Counted from the stretch's first letter, positions 23,346-36,700 are shown. The stretch: 64,000 nt of DNA from Hemileia vastatrix (GCA_030280995.1 JASXTE010000004.1:45980673-46044672); one strand, 5' to 3'. A program made the numbers and translations. The notes: generated by a model not told the origin, from the letters alone.

Positions 23346-24604
23346 ATGTGTGATTCAGAAGAAGACTTTGTGAGAAAGGATGGTAAAGGAAAAAATCGAG
23401 GGAGAAGGGCAGGGAAGAAAAAACATTCAAACAAAAATGGAAAAAGAAATATTATGGCAAGTAAAGAAGCAGAAGAGGGGGGAATTAGTGTAATAGAAGG
23501 AAATCTGATGTTTGGTAGACAATTGAAAGTAAAACCGATACACAAGACACAATATGGAGCATTAAAACCACAAGATTTCAAGCAGCTGAATGAGGGAACA
23601 TACTTCATCCAGCCCAGAAAAAGAGGTGTACGACCAATAATTATATCATCGATTTTGTTGGAGCAGTTTAAAATGCTCAATAAACTTGACGATATGAGAC
23701 AGGCCATGAGAGATCTTCAACTTTTGGAGCATGTGGTCTCATGTAACGGACCACAAGAAAGTGGAGTTATGTTTGCTGAAGGAATTTTGATGGGATGCTC
23801 AATTCCTCTCGATTTAAGTAAGCATTTTTTCATGTTTTCCAATTATTTAAACATTAATAGACTGTATTAGGGCAATATGTGAACAAAAATATTACAAAAG
23901 CTGAAAGAGATCAAGCAAAAAAACGATTATCAATTTTTTATAGATTTTTCTTTCAGTTGTTGTCCAAGAAGTTATATGAGGAAGCACGGGTATTGTCAAA
24001 AGAGTTAAATATACCGGGTTGGGAAGAGGAAGAGGACTCTTTTTTTAGAAATCTGACATGGACCACGGGGATTAATGGTAATGGATACAGTAACACTCCG
24101 CACTGCAATAGGGATGGGAGTCGATATGCATTTGGGATTTGGTACCCCAAAAATACGTATAAAAATGAACTCGATGAGCGCCCATAAAATAAGAATAAAC
24201 CATGACAAGAAGGAGGAGAGTTTATTTTCCCAGAGTTGGAGACAAAAATAAACTTCAACAACTGTGATGGACTATGGTTGATACTTTGGCCAGAGAATGA
24301 AGTACTGCATTACACGTCAAAATGTAATGAGGAAGAAGGGTTCACACGTCTGGGATCATCAATTCAAGTTTCCAAGAAGCTATTCAATGGACTTGAAATT
24401 TTTTCTCTTCTAGGAATAGACGTTCCACAGTACATTGCAACAAAAGACAAAACGACAAAGCTAAAATTATTAAAAGAAAAAATTAGAACGACACTACAAA
24501 ACGAAAATCTGGCAGATAAGGATCATGAAAAACTCATAACTTATCAGAAAAGTGTTGATAATTCTCTTAAGAAGAAAAGAGATGGTAAGAACAATATTAA
24601 ATAA
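23346..24604 (+). pseudogene. Tet-like 2OG-Fe(II) oxygenase, transposon cargo, damaged
   Basis: Exon 23346-23817 joins exon 23871 onward across a 53-bp intron (GTAAGC..TTAG). The N-terminus is strongly basic (residues ~10-40, lysine/arginine-rich, NLS-like). The C-terminal half resembles the Tet-like 2OG-Fe(II) oxygenase domain of basidiomycetes: a PHxx motif before RYAFGIWY, then GGEFIFPE, a HYT histidine, and FTRLG with the co-substrate arginine. The first metal motif reads HCN where the family has HxD, so one iron ligand is changed. Two in-frame stops (24185-24187 and shortly after) fall between PHCN and GGEF. I tested them as an intron and found no acceptor in the right phase. If read through, the protein is about 402 aa. 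Five upstream leader exons (from 22129) contain no ATG, so 23346 is the first start codon. In fungi such oxygenases expand together with DNA transposons and probably oxidise methylated bases; that role here is inference. Confidence 0.72.
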
Positions 24605-25239
24605 AAATAATATTAAGCATTTTTTAAAAGATGAAAATACTGAGTATATCATATGTAGGTTCTGAAACTTTGAAAAAGTAGTGTGAAAAGGTAGAGTAAA
24701 GTGATGGCTGTGGGTTGAAGGAACAAAATGAGGGTAAAGAATGTTATAAAAAAAGGTTATGGAAGTATGTGTATATAAGGATCTATGTGAGAGCACCAGA
24801 AAGAAATTGAATAATGAGGTTCCACTAAATTAAGAAAAGCAGTATAGAGAGAGATAGTGAAGTTTACAAAAAGGGAGTAATCATATGTAAAAGGGTTTTT
24901 TTAACAATTTATATTGATGTATTGAGACTGAAGGAGAGATATGTAGTTGATAGTGAAGTCATTAAAATGACATAGATAGCACAAGCACAGTAACATAAAA
25001 CTAGAGAATATAATAGAATCTTATGTAGATGTTAAAGTACATGGTAAAATAAATATGAAGATGATCAAATAAGGAGATACAAAGAAAATATTATCAAGGA
25101 ATTATAAATGATGAATAAATTTTCAAGGAGGTTGAAGGATGGTAAATATTAATATAGATGTGATTATTAAGAAAATATTATTAATGACGTGATTAAAGGA
25201 TAGGACCATTTCAGCAGGTAAAAATAACAGGACAGACAC
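24605..25239. other. Intergenic, purine-rich on the plus strand
   Basis: Long run of A/G-rich sequence (AAAATGAGGGTAAAG-like phrases) after the oxygenase frame. It probably includes its 3' untranslated region. No other gene seen. Confidence 0.45.
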
Positions 25240-26150
25240 TGATTAGCGGCTGCTGTTCAAGGCACACTTCTACAAATTTCATAAACATTTTGAATTGAAG
25301 CAAAAATACACATGTTTACGCTGATCTTTGCTTTAAGATCAAGGTGCACCTTTTCAATTTTTAATAACAATGTGTTAAAAGCAAACAATATAGTGGTAAA
25401 CCCACTCATGTGTACCCTGATCTTCGTGCAAAGATGAGGGTACACTTCTCAAAATCTCTGATACAAATTTTATCAAGGCCAATATACAATGGTGGACTCT
25501 GATGTTCGGCCGAAGATGAAGGTCCACCTCTTCAAATATCACTGAACACATGGTTGCAGGCAAAAATACCATGGTGTACCCTGATCTTCGGCCGAAGATC
25601 AGGGTTCACGTCTTCAAATTTCAAGAAATATTTGAATAGGAGAAAAAACATATGTACCCTGATCTTTGTGTGCAAATCAGGGTACACATCTTCAATTTTC
25701 ACACACAATGTGTAGAAAGGCAAAAATACAATGGATGCCTCTGATGAAGGTGTTAGAACAAGGGTCATTTATTTTCAAATTCATGAACAATTTGAATACA
25801 GGGAAAAACGAAAGGTGAACCCTGATCTTCGCGCGAAGATCAGGGTACACATCATCAATATTCATGTAGTTTTTGAATAACGGCAAAAAAACACATGTGT
25901 ACCCTGACCTTCGTGCAAAGATCAGGGTTCACTTGTCTAAATCTCACATACAATTTAGTCCAGGTAAAAAATACAAAGGTGGATTCTGATCTTTGCCTGA
26001 AGATCAGGGTACACATCATTAATTTTCATGTACTTTTTGATAACAGCAAAGAAAAACAAGTGTATCCCTGATCTTCGCGCGAAGATCAGGGTACACCTCT
26101 TCAAATTTCAACAACATATGAGTAGGAGTAAAAATCACAGGTGGGCATCC
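25240..26150 (-). repeat. Left arm: ~80-bp repeats with a 30-bp palindrome
   Basis: About nine units at ~80-bp spacing. Each holds ACCCTGATCTTC, then GGCC or GCGC, then GAAGATCAGGGT, followed by a short AT-rich spacer with GGCAAAAATACA-like words. Palindromes lie near 25424, 25497, 25575, 25656, 25745 (weak), 25820, 25901, 25983 and 26067. The block is the reverse complement of 26450-27300 (coordinate sum 52707, axis near 26353), to the point that long translations of the two arms are identical. Not coding. Confidence 0.9.
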
Positions 26151-26449
26151 ATCTAAAGCAAACAATAAAGGTCAACTATTCCAAATTCAAAGATGAACAC
26201 TGTTATTTTAGTTAATATAAAATAATATGATATATAGTCTTTGATTGTTAGAATTTGAAGTAATTTTGTTCATGTATAAATTATAACAAACCAACCATGA
26301 TTAATCTGCACAGGTCAAGATTTACATGTGGTTTTCGAAAGTATATTTTAACTTCACTTAATAATCTTTCAAGGAAAATCTTACCTGCAGGGGAACATCA
26401 GATTCCTTCATTGTATTTTTGCATTATTTTAAATTATATGAAAAAAAAT

Positions 26450-27360
26450 TTAGAGGTGTACACGGATTTTTCCCTGAAGATCAGGGTCCACTATGGTATT
26501 TTTGCCTGCAACTATGTGTTCAGAGAGGTAGACCTTCTTCACAAGCGGAAGATCAGAGTCCACCATTGTATATTGGCCTTGATCAAAATTGTATCATAGA
26601 TTTTGAGAAGTGTACACTGATCTTCGCGCGAAGATCAGGGATACACTTGTGTTTCTTTGCTGTTATTCAAAAAGTACATGAAAATTAATGATGTGTACCC
26701 TGATCTTCAGGCAAAGATCAGATTCCACCTTTGTATTTTTTACCTGGACTAAATTGTATGTGAGATTTAGACAAGTGAACCCTGATCTTCGCACGAAGGT
26801 CAGGGTACACATGTGTTTTTTTGCCGTTATTCAAAAACTACATGAATATTGATGATGTGTACCCTGATCTTCGCGCGAAGATCAGGGTTCACCTTTCGTT
26901 TTTCCCTGTATTCAAATTGTTCATGAATTTGAAAATAAATGACCCTTGTTCTAACACCTTCATCAGAGGCATCCATTGTATTTTTGCCTTTCTACACATT
27001 GTGTGTGAAAATTGAAGATGTGTACCCTGATTTGCACACAAAGATCAGGGTACATATGTTTTTTCTCCTATTCAAATATTTCTTGAAATTTGAAGACGTG
27101 AACCCTGATCTTCGGCCGAAGATCAGGGTACACCATGGTATTTTTGCCTGCAACCATGTGTTCAGTGATATTTGAAGAGGTGGACCTTCATCTTCGGCCG
27201 AACATCAGAGTCCACCATTGTATATTGGCCTTGATAAAATTTGTATCAGAGATTTTGAGAAGTGTACCCTGGTCTTCGCGCGAAGATCAGGGTATACTTG
27301 TGTTTTTTTGCTTCTATTTCAATCTGTTTTGGAATATCAATTTGGATTACCCTTAACTAC
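26450..27360 (+). repeat. Right arm: ~80-bp repeats with a 30-bp palindrome
   Basis: Mirror image of 25240-26150. Palindromes lie near 26472, 26550, 26612, 26697, 26780, 26857, 26940 (weak), 27022, 27101, 27183 and 27264. Within each arm neighbouring units differ, while each unit is nearly identical to its mirror partner, so the two arms were copied or homogenised as a block. The ~300-bp spacer (26151-26449) is unrelated AT-rich DNA. The whole could form a hairpin with ~0.9-kb arms. Confidence 0.9.
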
Positions 27361-28309
27361 CATTATAGGTTAGAGTACACATTTTTTAATTTGAATGTGT
27401 TCACATTATTCTTTCTCTTTTCTTCATCTAATTATAGTTTTGATGAGTATATTATATTCATTATTCCTTGCCTTTGTATACTTCTATTATTATCAGGAAT
27501 AACACTGCTGCTTTCTTTGTATGAATGAATATATCATTTAATCATTCGACTTATGAGTTTTTACATTTTTTATGATTCTGTACTTCATATTTAATTGTTG
27601 ATGTTTTTTCAATTACCTATTCTTCTTTTCTAACACTTTATACTCATTAAATACATTTATAACTGTCATCTTATTTTTTAAAGTTGTTTATAATTCTTAT
27701 TTTTCCATCTTTCCACACTTCATTTGCATACCTCATATTTATTATTATTCACATTTATTTTTAATCCATGTATTATAATTATTGCACATTTTACATAATT
27801 CTTGCATATTTCTTATTTCCAATTTTTTTTAATTTTTAATTTTTTTATTATTATTTTGAAATATTCATATTATTGTAGCTATTTACATCAATATTATATC
27901 AAGTATAGCATCTATTTATATAAATATAATCAATATTTACTCTTTAATACTTGGAGTTTGAAAAAAATATGTATCAGGTTGGACTATTTTCCAATGATCC
28001 AAAAAATCAGCAGTTATTGCACCAGCTATTTCCAAGTGTGATGGCATACAGAAGTCTTTCGTGTTTGCTGGATTTTTGATAATTTTGTAAAAAAGACCTA
28101 TGATGTAGCTATTGAGATTCTTCCATATATGTTCTTCTGAATTAAATGTGCAATTACTTTTTTTGCGAATACAATCAACCTGACTTATAAATGCTAAACA
28201 ATCACTGATACTTGCAAATCTCTAATCATGCGAACATATAAATAAACCCCTTACCCCATCTATCAAATACATAATAAAAGGTTGAAAGTTATGATTTGCT
28301 GTGCTTTGT
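27361..28309. other. AT-rich intergenic stretch
   Basis: Mostly T-rich on the plus strand with scattered ATTATT/TTCATT words. No repeat structure and no convincing ORF. Probably the 3' flank of the gene that ends at 28310. Confidence 0.45.
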
Positions 28310-30298
28310 TCAATCTGAATCAGTGACCTTTCTTCTGCATTGTTGGATCCAGACTGAATCAATTGTCCACCGTCTTTTTCTTTTCTTTTCCGCTTTTCTG
28401 AAGCTGTTTTCGGTTTCGCCTGTGATCTTGCATACAATGACAAGTATGACATTTTGAAATTGTAAAAGCGGCGTCATTGAGTTGGTCATGGCTTTGTACT
28501 TCTTCATCTCACTTGCTGAACTCGAAATTGGTGGAGTCTTGTTCATAAGTTTGTCAATATGATCGATTAATAGAAGACTTCGTGTTACCGGATCATCATT
28601 CTCAATCATTTCGGGTGGAGGTGCCTGATGTGTTTCGTTTGCCATTAACTCTAGAGACGAGGCAATCAGTGTCGACCAGTTCTGTTGAGAATGTGGGCTG
28701 ACAAATTGACATCGACTAAGCAAAAGAAACAGGTGGGTTTCTGGATTTGATGTCTTCTTTTTGCACAAGTCCCCATAAGTTTCATTCAATGATTTTGCAT
28801 TGAACTCGGCAAGTTTTGAAAAGTCAATTTGATAGGTTGAGTACCATGGTTGCGTAGATTCATTTAAATCCAAAAATTGAGGGCCTACAATAAGAGTCAT
28901 AAAGTTAATAAATACAAAAATTATATTTTCAATAGTGAAGAAATTACCCAATTCATTGATGACTTTAACCCATTCTGCATGAGTGCCTTGGGTGAAATGA
29001 AACGAGAACGCATCAAAGGACGGTGTTAAAATCTTCTCCGTTCCTCGAAAATTCAGAAAGAATGTGATTGCATTCCATGCCTTGTTCACCTTTTGCCAGC
29101 TGATTTTTCCTTCAAAAAAATAATAAAGTTCTTTGATATCTGATTTTAAATCCATATCTTTCAACAAGGACGGCTCTTTTGATGCAGAAGATACTACAGA
29201 AATGTTAAACATTTAGCCACATTTTTTTTTGAATAAAAATATTAAATACACATACTTAAAGGTTCCGTTTGAGAATGTGGTACCGCATCATCCCTTGCAG
29301 TTGTTTCTTCAGCCGCAGACGATATCTCTCTGTTGTGATCGTCACTGGCAATGATTGGTGTTTCTTTTGTCTTTTGTGAATTTTCTGCATCTATGTCTGT
29401 AAATATTATAAAAAGAAATTTGTCAGTTTCACAAAATAAATTTTAAATTATCAGCTATGATATTATATTCATCTTTTACCTGCTGCAGATTCACCTTGAT
29501 TGTTTTTCCTAAAGTTAAATTGCACGACAATAGTTTATGAGAAGGGATATCAGTATATCTCATGAAAGTTGTATGATTAAAATTATACTTACGAATTACT
29601 TGATAACATTGGGTCTTCTTGTCTTTCAGATTCTTCTTCTCCATCAGGAGTAGGAGATGAAGAATATTCTGGAACCAATGAGGAGCTTAATGAGGTACGT
29701 GCTCTTTTTGTCCGATGAGTATGCTCCAACCTCTTGTTTACATTTCTTGAAGCACTACCCGATTCTGACTCTTGTGCCTCCTTGACCTTAATATGAGAAT
29801 CTTTGGGAACTTTCTTAGTATCCAGATATGCTAATAATTATAAATAATAATGTTTGAGATTCAATAACAATTAAAGTATGAAATTACTCACATTTTTTTT
29901 GATGTTTAACAAAGTTAAGAAATGATGATGCTGAGTCCACATATGCCTTGTGAACTCTCATTTCTTCCAACTCCCGAACAAAAGATGCTGCTCGTTCCTC
30001 CATCATATTGAGTTTTTCATAGTATTCTTCAGCCGTAATCTCAATAATTTCTGACTGAAGTGCTGGCTCCCTAGATGTTGATTGTAATGGATTGCTTGAT
30101 TGGAGTGAAAATTTTTCGAAAGTGGCAGTCTCATTGAAATTTTCTTTTATTGCTTGAGCATCTACATACAAAATGAAAAGTAAGCTTTCACATAAATAGT
30201 ATTTTATCACTGACTTATTACTAACCGGGTGATGGTGTTGCATTTTTCTTACAACCTGAAGACGGGACTGATGATAGCTCGGAACTTGAGTCTGACAT
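28310..30298 (-). CDS. Unknown seven-exon transposon cargo gene, intact reading frame
   Basis: Exons, high to low: 30298-30226, 30161-29892, 29830-29593, 29508-29480, 29396-29256, 29193-28948, 28884-28310. All six introns (61-84 bp) have GT..AG ends and phases that join without a stop. The sum is 1572 nt, 523 residues plus stop. The start is MSDSSSELSS. The first third is acidic and serine-rich with a glutamate-rich helix (ITAEEYYEKLNMMEERAA). The middle is disordered and basic (THRTKRARTSLSSS). The second half looks globular, with aromatic-rich segments (WQKVNKAWNAITFFLNF, QPWYSTYQIDF). The C-terminus is basic (RKAEKKRKRR). No membrane segment, no signal peptide and no motif I can name. It is the best preserved of the genes in the 24.8-kb element together with its neighbour at 31600. 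A DNA-binding or transposition-helper role is possible but unsupported by any motif. Confidence 0.75.
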
Positions 30299-31599
30299 GC
30301 TATAAGATTAAAAAAAATTAGAATGAAGAGGACAATAATCTTTATTAATAGATGAATTATTTAAATTTAACTAATCTAGCAAATGGAGAAAATATTTGAA
30401 ATCGATAATGTTTCGTTTTATTTAGAGTAATGTGGGATGATGTGAAAAAACTTTGAAATAAGACTCCCTTATATAATTATTGAAGCCTTCATTCTTAAGT
30501 TACGGTAATGTTTTTCCTTGAGCAAACTATTGTGCAATTTGAAAATTGTGATTGCATATGCAACCCCCATTGTTTGATTGTTAGGGAATACCTTTCAAGG
30601 AAAGACAGGTGAAATAAATTTCAAACTAAACATGCATTGTAAATAATTATCCAGCTAAGCACTAAGTCCTTTAATAACTATACTTCAGCTGGTTGAGCAA
30701 AATTCAAATTAAAGGATTTTCCATACATTAAACTTTCTAACATTCCTCAAGCAGAACGTTTAAAATGAATTGAACATCACTAAAATGGCCTTAGGCATAT
30801 ACACCATACACTTGAACTATTAAAAAAACAATTATGGAAAATTCACCAGACTAAGTTTGAATATGTACCGAACTTCGCCCCACAACAAGCTCCCACCGGT
30901 GTTCAACCAGAGTTCAGCATGAGTTTGGCACAAGTTTACAAGGAACTTAAACATTTTTTAAGTGATATACTTCAAAATTTTGTTAGGAAAAAAAATTTGC
31001 CACATCATAATCACCTTAAAAATTATACAATGGCTAATATAAATATTCAATCCAAATCAAAACAGTTATTCAAGATTACATTGAACATTCGTTAAACATA
31101 TTGATTCAAATTGGAATGAAACTTAGCTTTTAGTGAAAGAATACACTTTCAAATTTTCACTTCTTAATGCCGGTTGACCTACCTTGGGTTGTCTAGTATT
31201 CATGTACTTAAATGTAAAATTATCCTTAGACTTTTTTATTCCACTATTGCATATCTTTGATCACTTTGATTATCCAATGCATTTGTGCCAACACGGCACA
31301 TATCACAGGTACGCACCTGTATGTCTCAATCAAACCTACACACACTTAATTGTTCTATCATAAGAATCCGATGATTAAAACTTAAAACATTTCACTGCAC
31401 TTTTGGCTCATTTACATTTAAAGATATATTTACAAATAAAACACTTTTTTTCTTACTATTTATAATTAGATTAGGAAAAAAGCTGGTCGGCTAGTAAATA
31501 CAATTTTCGCATTAATCCCCTGTAAGAACAACTATGTAATATCTACAGTAAACAATATATTTCTTATATGATATATGAAAGAGCTTCTTATAAGTATAA
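30299..31599. other. Intergenic region between two minus-strand cargo genes
   Basis: 1.3 kb AT-rich; no ORF and no tandem repeat. It should hold the promoter of the gene starting at 30298 and the 3' end of the gene ending at 31600. A more GC-rich phrase near 30870-30935 (CCCCACAACAAGCTCCCACC, then GAGTTCAGCATGAGTTTGGC) recalls the GAACTC/GAGTTC subterminal words of the element. Confidence 0.45.
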
Positions 31600-33318
31600 C
31601 TATATACATAAATTATTCAAGCTTGAATAAATATTTTCTAAATCAACTTCATTTTTAGCTGCAAGAATATCACTTTCAATCTTATTTAGACTATTTAAAA
31701 AATCACTTGAGTAAAAATTTTTTGGTAAATTTCGGGGAACACCAATTATACCATTTTTTGAAGATTTTTTCTCAGAAGAACGCTCATATGTCTTTTTATA
31801 CTGGAGAAGAGCCCTTTGATTTGTTGCTAAAGAAAATGCTACTTTATCAAGTAAATGGATACACTCAGTGAGTCGTTGGCTTCTCCATGCAGGTATTACA
31901 CGTATGGGCGGCTTTGTAGACTCTTTTTCTTCCTTGATATCTGATGTGCATTCAGTTGTCAAAAAGAGGGCGATAAAATCTTCATTTCCATGGCAGTATT
32001 TACCCGATATAGTCCAACGTGTTTCAGCTATCTAAAATGTTAAATAAAATCATATCTTGTAAGTAGCTTTTATTTTGAAAGATTAGGGGAAATTCTCACT
32101 TTTTTTCGGTGTCTTTGCACTTGTGCCTTGGAATGGTTTATCTTCTTGATATCCGCAAGAGAAATATCTTTTCTTCCTTTATACTTCCTCAAATCTTTAC
32201 CTTTATTTAAAACCCACTGTTCAATGACAATGGAAATAAATTTGAATTTCTCTGCGTCCACCCAATTCACCGTCTTAAGCCAAGTCAGTGCAAATTCTGC
32301 CAAAATTGCCGATACTACTTGATTCCAGACTGATCCTGAAAATGATTTGCATGACCATTCAAAAGTAAGTCTTGGGAATCCTTTTTCTTGTAAATCCGGC
32401 TCAAGATTTTTCTTCAATGTCATCGGGACAGGAGGACCACCAGGAATGTTCAATAAATCACTCGTAGGCTGAAAAGCAGGCGAACCAATTTTCGCTCCAA
32501 TGTGAGCAGCTGCAGTTCTAGCTAAATAGTCTTTATCAGCAGCAGTTTTTGGCTGATGAATTGATAAAACCTTTTCAATTGCCTGTCGAAGTAGATTCTT
32601 TTTGTTCTGAGTCCAATTAAGCCAATTTTTAACCTCCTCTTCAGTTGGGCTTTCTGGATAGTGATTCAGTTGTGTCGGGCCACCCAGGCACACTCTTAAG
32701 AAGTGATGAATATTTCGGCTGATTGTTTCAGAACTTCTGGGTGCATTTCTTGCTTTCGAGATGGATTTTATGACTTTTTCTTGACGACCCTCTGCTGTTC
32801 TTCTCTCAGCCGCTTTCCTTTTTTGCTCCTTAATATTATTTCGTAGCTTTGGATCAAAAGTGCCTACAAAAAAGGGAAAAAAATTAAATCAGTCATTAAA
32901 AGTACATTTGCATTTATCAAAATAATTTCAAGTACTCAACTAGAAAATTCAGGTTCATCTGGATTTTGTTCAGTATTCTTGGGCAGGAAATCATTCATTA
33001 ACCCGGCAACAAATTCAGCATTCTTAGCAGCCCCATTTTGATTCGTCTGTTCCTCTCGATTTTGATGCGGAGTATTTTTCTGCCTTTGGTCGTTAGATGT
33101 AGATGTAGAAGGACCAGCGTGGGGGTTACTGTTACCATCATTATCTTCTGAATTCTCGTATTCCACATCCATATCCATAGTTCCATTATCAATAATAGAA
33201 TTTAACAATTGACCTATTTTTTGTGAAATTGAAGTCAAATTAGAAATATCAAATTATTAACTTGGCAGAATGATGTAGTAGATAACAATGTCTTACTCAT
33301 ATCAAAATCTTTGTCCAT
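31600..33318 (-). CDS. Unknown four-exon transposon cargo gene, intact reading frame
   Basis: Exons: 33318-33297, 33213-32941, 32863-32100, 32031-31600. The three introns are 68-83 bp with GT..AG ends, and all junctions keep frame, giving about 496 residues. The N-terminal ~110 residues are acidic, then Asn/Gln/Ser-rich and disordered. Next comes a basic helical stretch (KLRNNIKEQKRKAAERRTAE). The centre (exon 3) looks globular, with TWLKTVNWVDAEKF and a trailing KKINHSKAQVQRHRKK. The last exon has WRSQRLTECIHLLDKVAF and a helical C-terminus. I do not recognise the family. The small first exon (22 nt) and an acceptor two codons into the frame make the start somewhat less certain than the rest. 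It sits between the transposase (33711-37031) and the gene at 28310-30298, all on the same strand. Confidence 0.75.
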
Positions 33319-33710
33319 ATTTTAATCCTTTACAATAATTTTTTTAAAAGTGTTGTTAATTAATCAGAGAAAAATTTATAAAGAGTTTTGGAATTGGGCT
33401 TGAAAATTGCCTTCCTAAACTGAAATGAGTATTATTTATACTTCCCACCTTACTTATTACTTTTTCTAAATTTTTTTATCTCTGTCGAATTCCTACCAAA
33501 TTCATGTTTGATATCTCATAATGCTGAGTGATGTTTGGAATTATGCAACTATTTTTTTATATCACGTTGTTAAGGCATTGCTCAATCAAAAAAATCTTTA
33601 TTCTCCCATTCTCCACCCAAAATTGTGCCATTCATCACTTTGCTTGCATTACCACTCCTTTCAAATGCCAAAGGATCAAAATTAACTCAAACTGCTTCTA
33701 TTCAGAGTAA

Positions 33711-36700
33711 TTAGTTTTGACTTACAATGGACCTCAACCCAACAGCCGTGATAATCTTTTCTTTCATACCAAAAGTTCCTCGCTGATGTTTCAGGATAGC
33801 TGCATGTCCTATTATTGACTTTTCACTTACAACAATAGCGGCGGCCTTAGAATCCCTGAGTACTCTGCTATTTAGAAGAGTATGACTCTCATAATGATCC
33901 TTGTGTGTTTCGCTAGGCAGGATTTCTTTGAAAGGACTAACAATCGCCAAACCTCTCCCTTGTCCTCTTTTGATGTGAATAACATATCAATCTGACCAAA
34001 ACTCCAATCATCACAATATTTGAATTCGATTGTTGAGTTACCTTCATTCTTAGATTTCGTCATAAATTGTTTTCCTTTTAACACAAAGCTTCTGAGTACT
34101 TGCACCACTCTTTCAACTTTGATCTCTGATAATGACAAATGCCGTCTTAAACTATCTTTTCCAATTTGTGCTTTTGCCCATTTTTGATAAATTGCCTCAT
34201 CCAGCGTAATACACTCTTTCACACTATCCAAATCTTTCGTCATTTTTTCATCTTTGTTTAGCTCCATGTTTTCTTCTTTTTCATACTGCATTAGAACTGT
34301 CTTGACATGCCAATACTTGAGAATCGTTTTTGGTATCTCACCTTACATACAAAATATGATATTAATAATTGTTAAATATTCAATGAAAAAATTTATTTTG
34401 ACATACAAGAATGATGATTATTTGAAATACTTGAAAGTTTACCATTTATTCTTTCAGCTGCCCATGTGGCAGTATAAGCAGGTGGCCCAAATCGTTTTAT
34501 CACATCAGGGAAATGCTGAGTTAGGTGGAGGTTTGGCTTTATCCTTTGATGTTTCCATCCACTCTGAAGACATTGACGGTATTCAAAAAGAAGGTTTTCT
34601 AAATCTTTCACCTCATCTTTTGATATTTTCTTCAGGGTTAGAGAGTTCGTAATCGAAATCAAAGTCGTCAATGATTTTAGTAGTATTGATTCTCTGGACG
34701 GTAATTCTAAGCCTGTTGAGCATCCCTGTGATGAACTTTGCTGAAACCAAAGTGGTATCAATGCAAGTGGATAGTAGACAGTATACAGTACATGCCACTC
34801 AGCTGCCTTTAGTGAACCTCCAGTTTTTGATCCCAATTTTTTCGGTACCCGTGTAAACCAAGAAGGAGTTATTGTCTGCTGAATAACCTTCCTTACCACT
34901 AGCAATTCATCTCCCGTTAATCTAGGGTCTAAAAAGTCTGCAGAATCTTTTACTTCTTTACTCAAAGCATTTTCATTTCCCTTAGCTGTCACGTGCAACC
35001 CCTCAGAAGAGTCTTCACTAGCTATTTTTGATGATTCGCCTTTAGTTCCACTCCGCAAATTATAACTTGAACTAACTGGGATACCACTCGAGTGATCAAA
35101 AAAGATGCTTGAATAGTTTGACTGAGATTGGGATCTGAGGAAATAACTATCGGTTTTTTGACGCTTCCTTACATTAACACCCTTTTCACTCGCTATCATT
35201 TTAAGATTTAACTCAGTTAAAGGTTGCATACTACCACTCCTGGATGACAAGAATTCCAGCTTATTTTCTTGATCGGATTCATACTGCCGCTTTCGAGAAC
35301 TTCTTACATCTTTCTCTGGATAAACTGAATCATCCAAATCTTTAATATTCCAATTCTCTGCCTTCTTCAACTTCTTTTCAAGGTCGATCGCTGCATCTTC
35401 AATTCGTAAAAACATCCTGCTGTGATCCTTAAGATTACCCAGCATATGGCAATGCATCATATCCAAAGCACAATATTCTATCGGTCTCCAGTAGCTCAAT
35501 TCATTCAAAGCACTCCAGCGGACACCATGCTCTAAAACAATTTTTTCTTGTTCCCAATGTGTTGTTGCATTTTTCCATTCTTTCGCATGTTTCATGTGTT
35601 CTTCATGGGTCCGACAAGGAAATTTATTCACATCGTACTCATCATTTTCATTAATTGATAATAAACAGAAAGAACAAAATCGTGTGGCTGAGTGGCCAGC
35701 AAAGCCTGCTACTTTCCGAAGTGCTGGAATATCTGCAATTAATGGGAAGATTGCAGCTCGGATTTTTTCACCTTCTGGATGAGAATGTGTGGAGCTGACC
35801 CATATGCCTTCCCAAAGTACTTTGAATTCATCAACTAAAGGCTTCAAAAGATGGTAAAATTGTTCACTCGTTGGCTCATTTGGACCTGGTATTATCGAGA
35901 ATAGAAATAAATTTTCTTCGCAATATCATTCAGATGGTGGTAAGCTCATACAAATAAGCATAATCAACCCAACTGATTTCTGATGACTTCCAATCCGATT
36001 ACCTCCAGGCCGGAACCAGTCCACGTATAAGCTGAACACCAAATTGCCAGGAGTCGAAGCAAAAGCAGAATAGCCATCCTCTGAAGCATTTGAATCTTCA
36101 GGGAAATTCTTCCAAATCTCCCCTTCCCAGATGTCATCCATTACATTAAAATCTGATCTTCTAAAAGATTTGCACTTTTGAGTCCCTTCATCAAAATCTA
36201 TCTGCTTCAATTTCATCGAAATCCAATCAACAAACACATTATATAGAAATATTTTTTTTGGCTTGTAAATGATTTTTTTTTTCTTTGTAAGATTTAGTGT
36301 AAAGATCTTCATTACACTGCGGAGACTTTTCTTTTTCTGGTAACTGTTTCACATATTTTTTCGATGATGACATGAATACTTGAGTGCATGTTTTAATAGA
36401 AGGATGATCATCCAGATCAAATTCATAAAGAGCAAAACATTTAGCACAGCATGTCCTGGTGACAAGTGTCGGGTTGAGTTTAAGACGACGAAATACCGTT
36501 TCGAGTGACTGGGGAATTTTTTTAATGATTCCATCAACGTTCAATGAGCGATCATCACCAAGAATTTTCAAATTTTTTATTTGGTTTTTTAGGAATGATT
36601 CACATCCTCTTAAGCTGAGTTTATTCGATGAATAAAGATTCGCTGCCTGTAACATTACTGATCGACTATACTTCTCCTCAGCTACCATGCTACACTGGCC

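Noticed and set aside
24150..24236. An intron removing the two stops in the oxygenase gene
   Set aside because: A GT at 24157 and AG dinucleotides downstream exist, but none of the acceptors restores the reading phase needed for the GGEFIFPE block.
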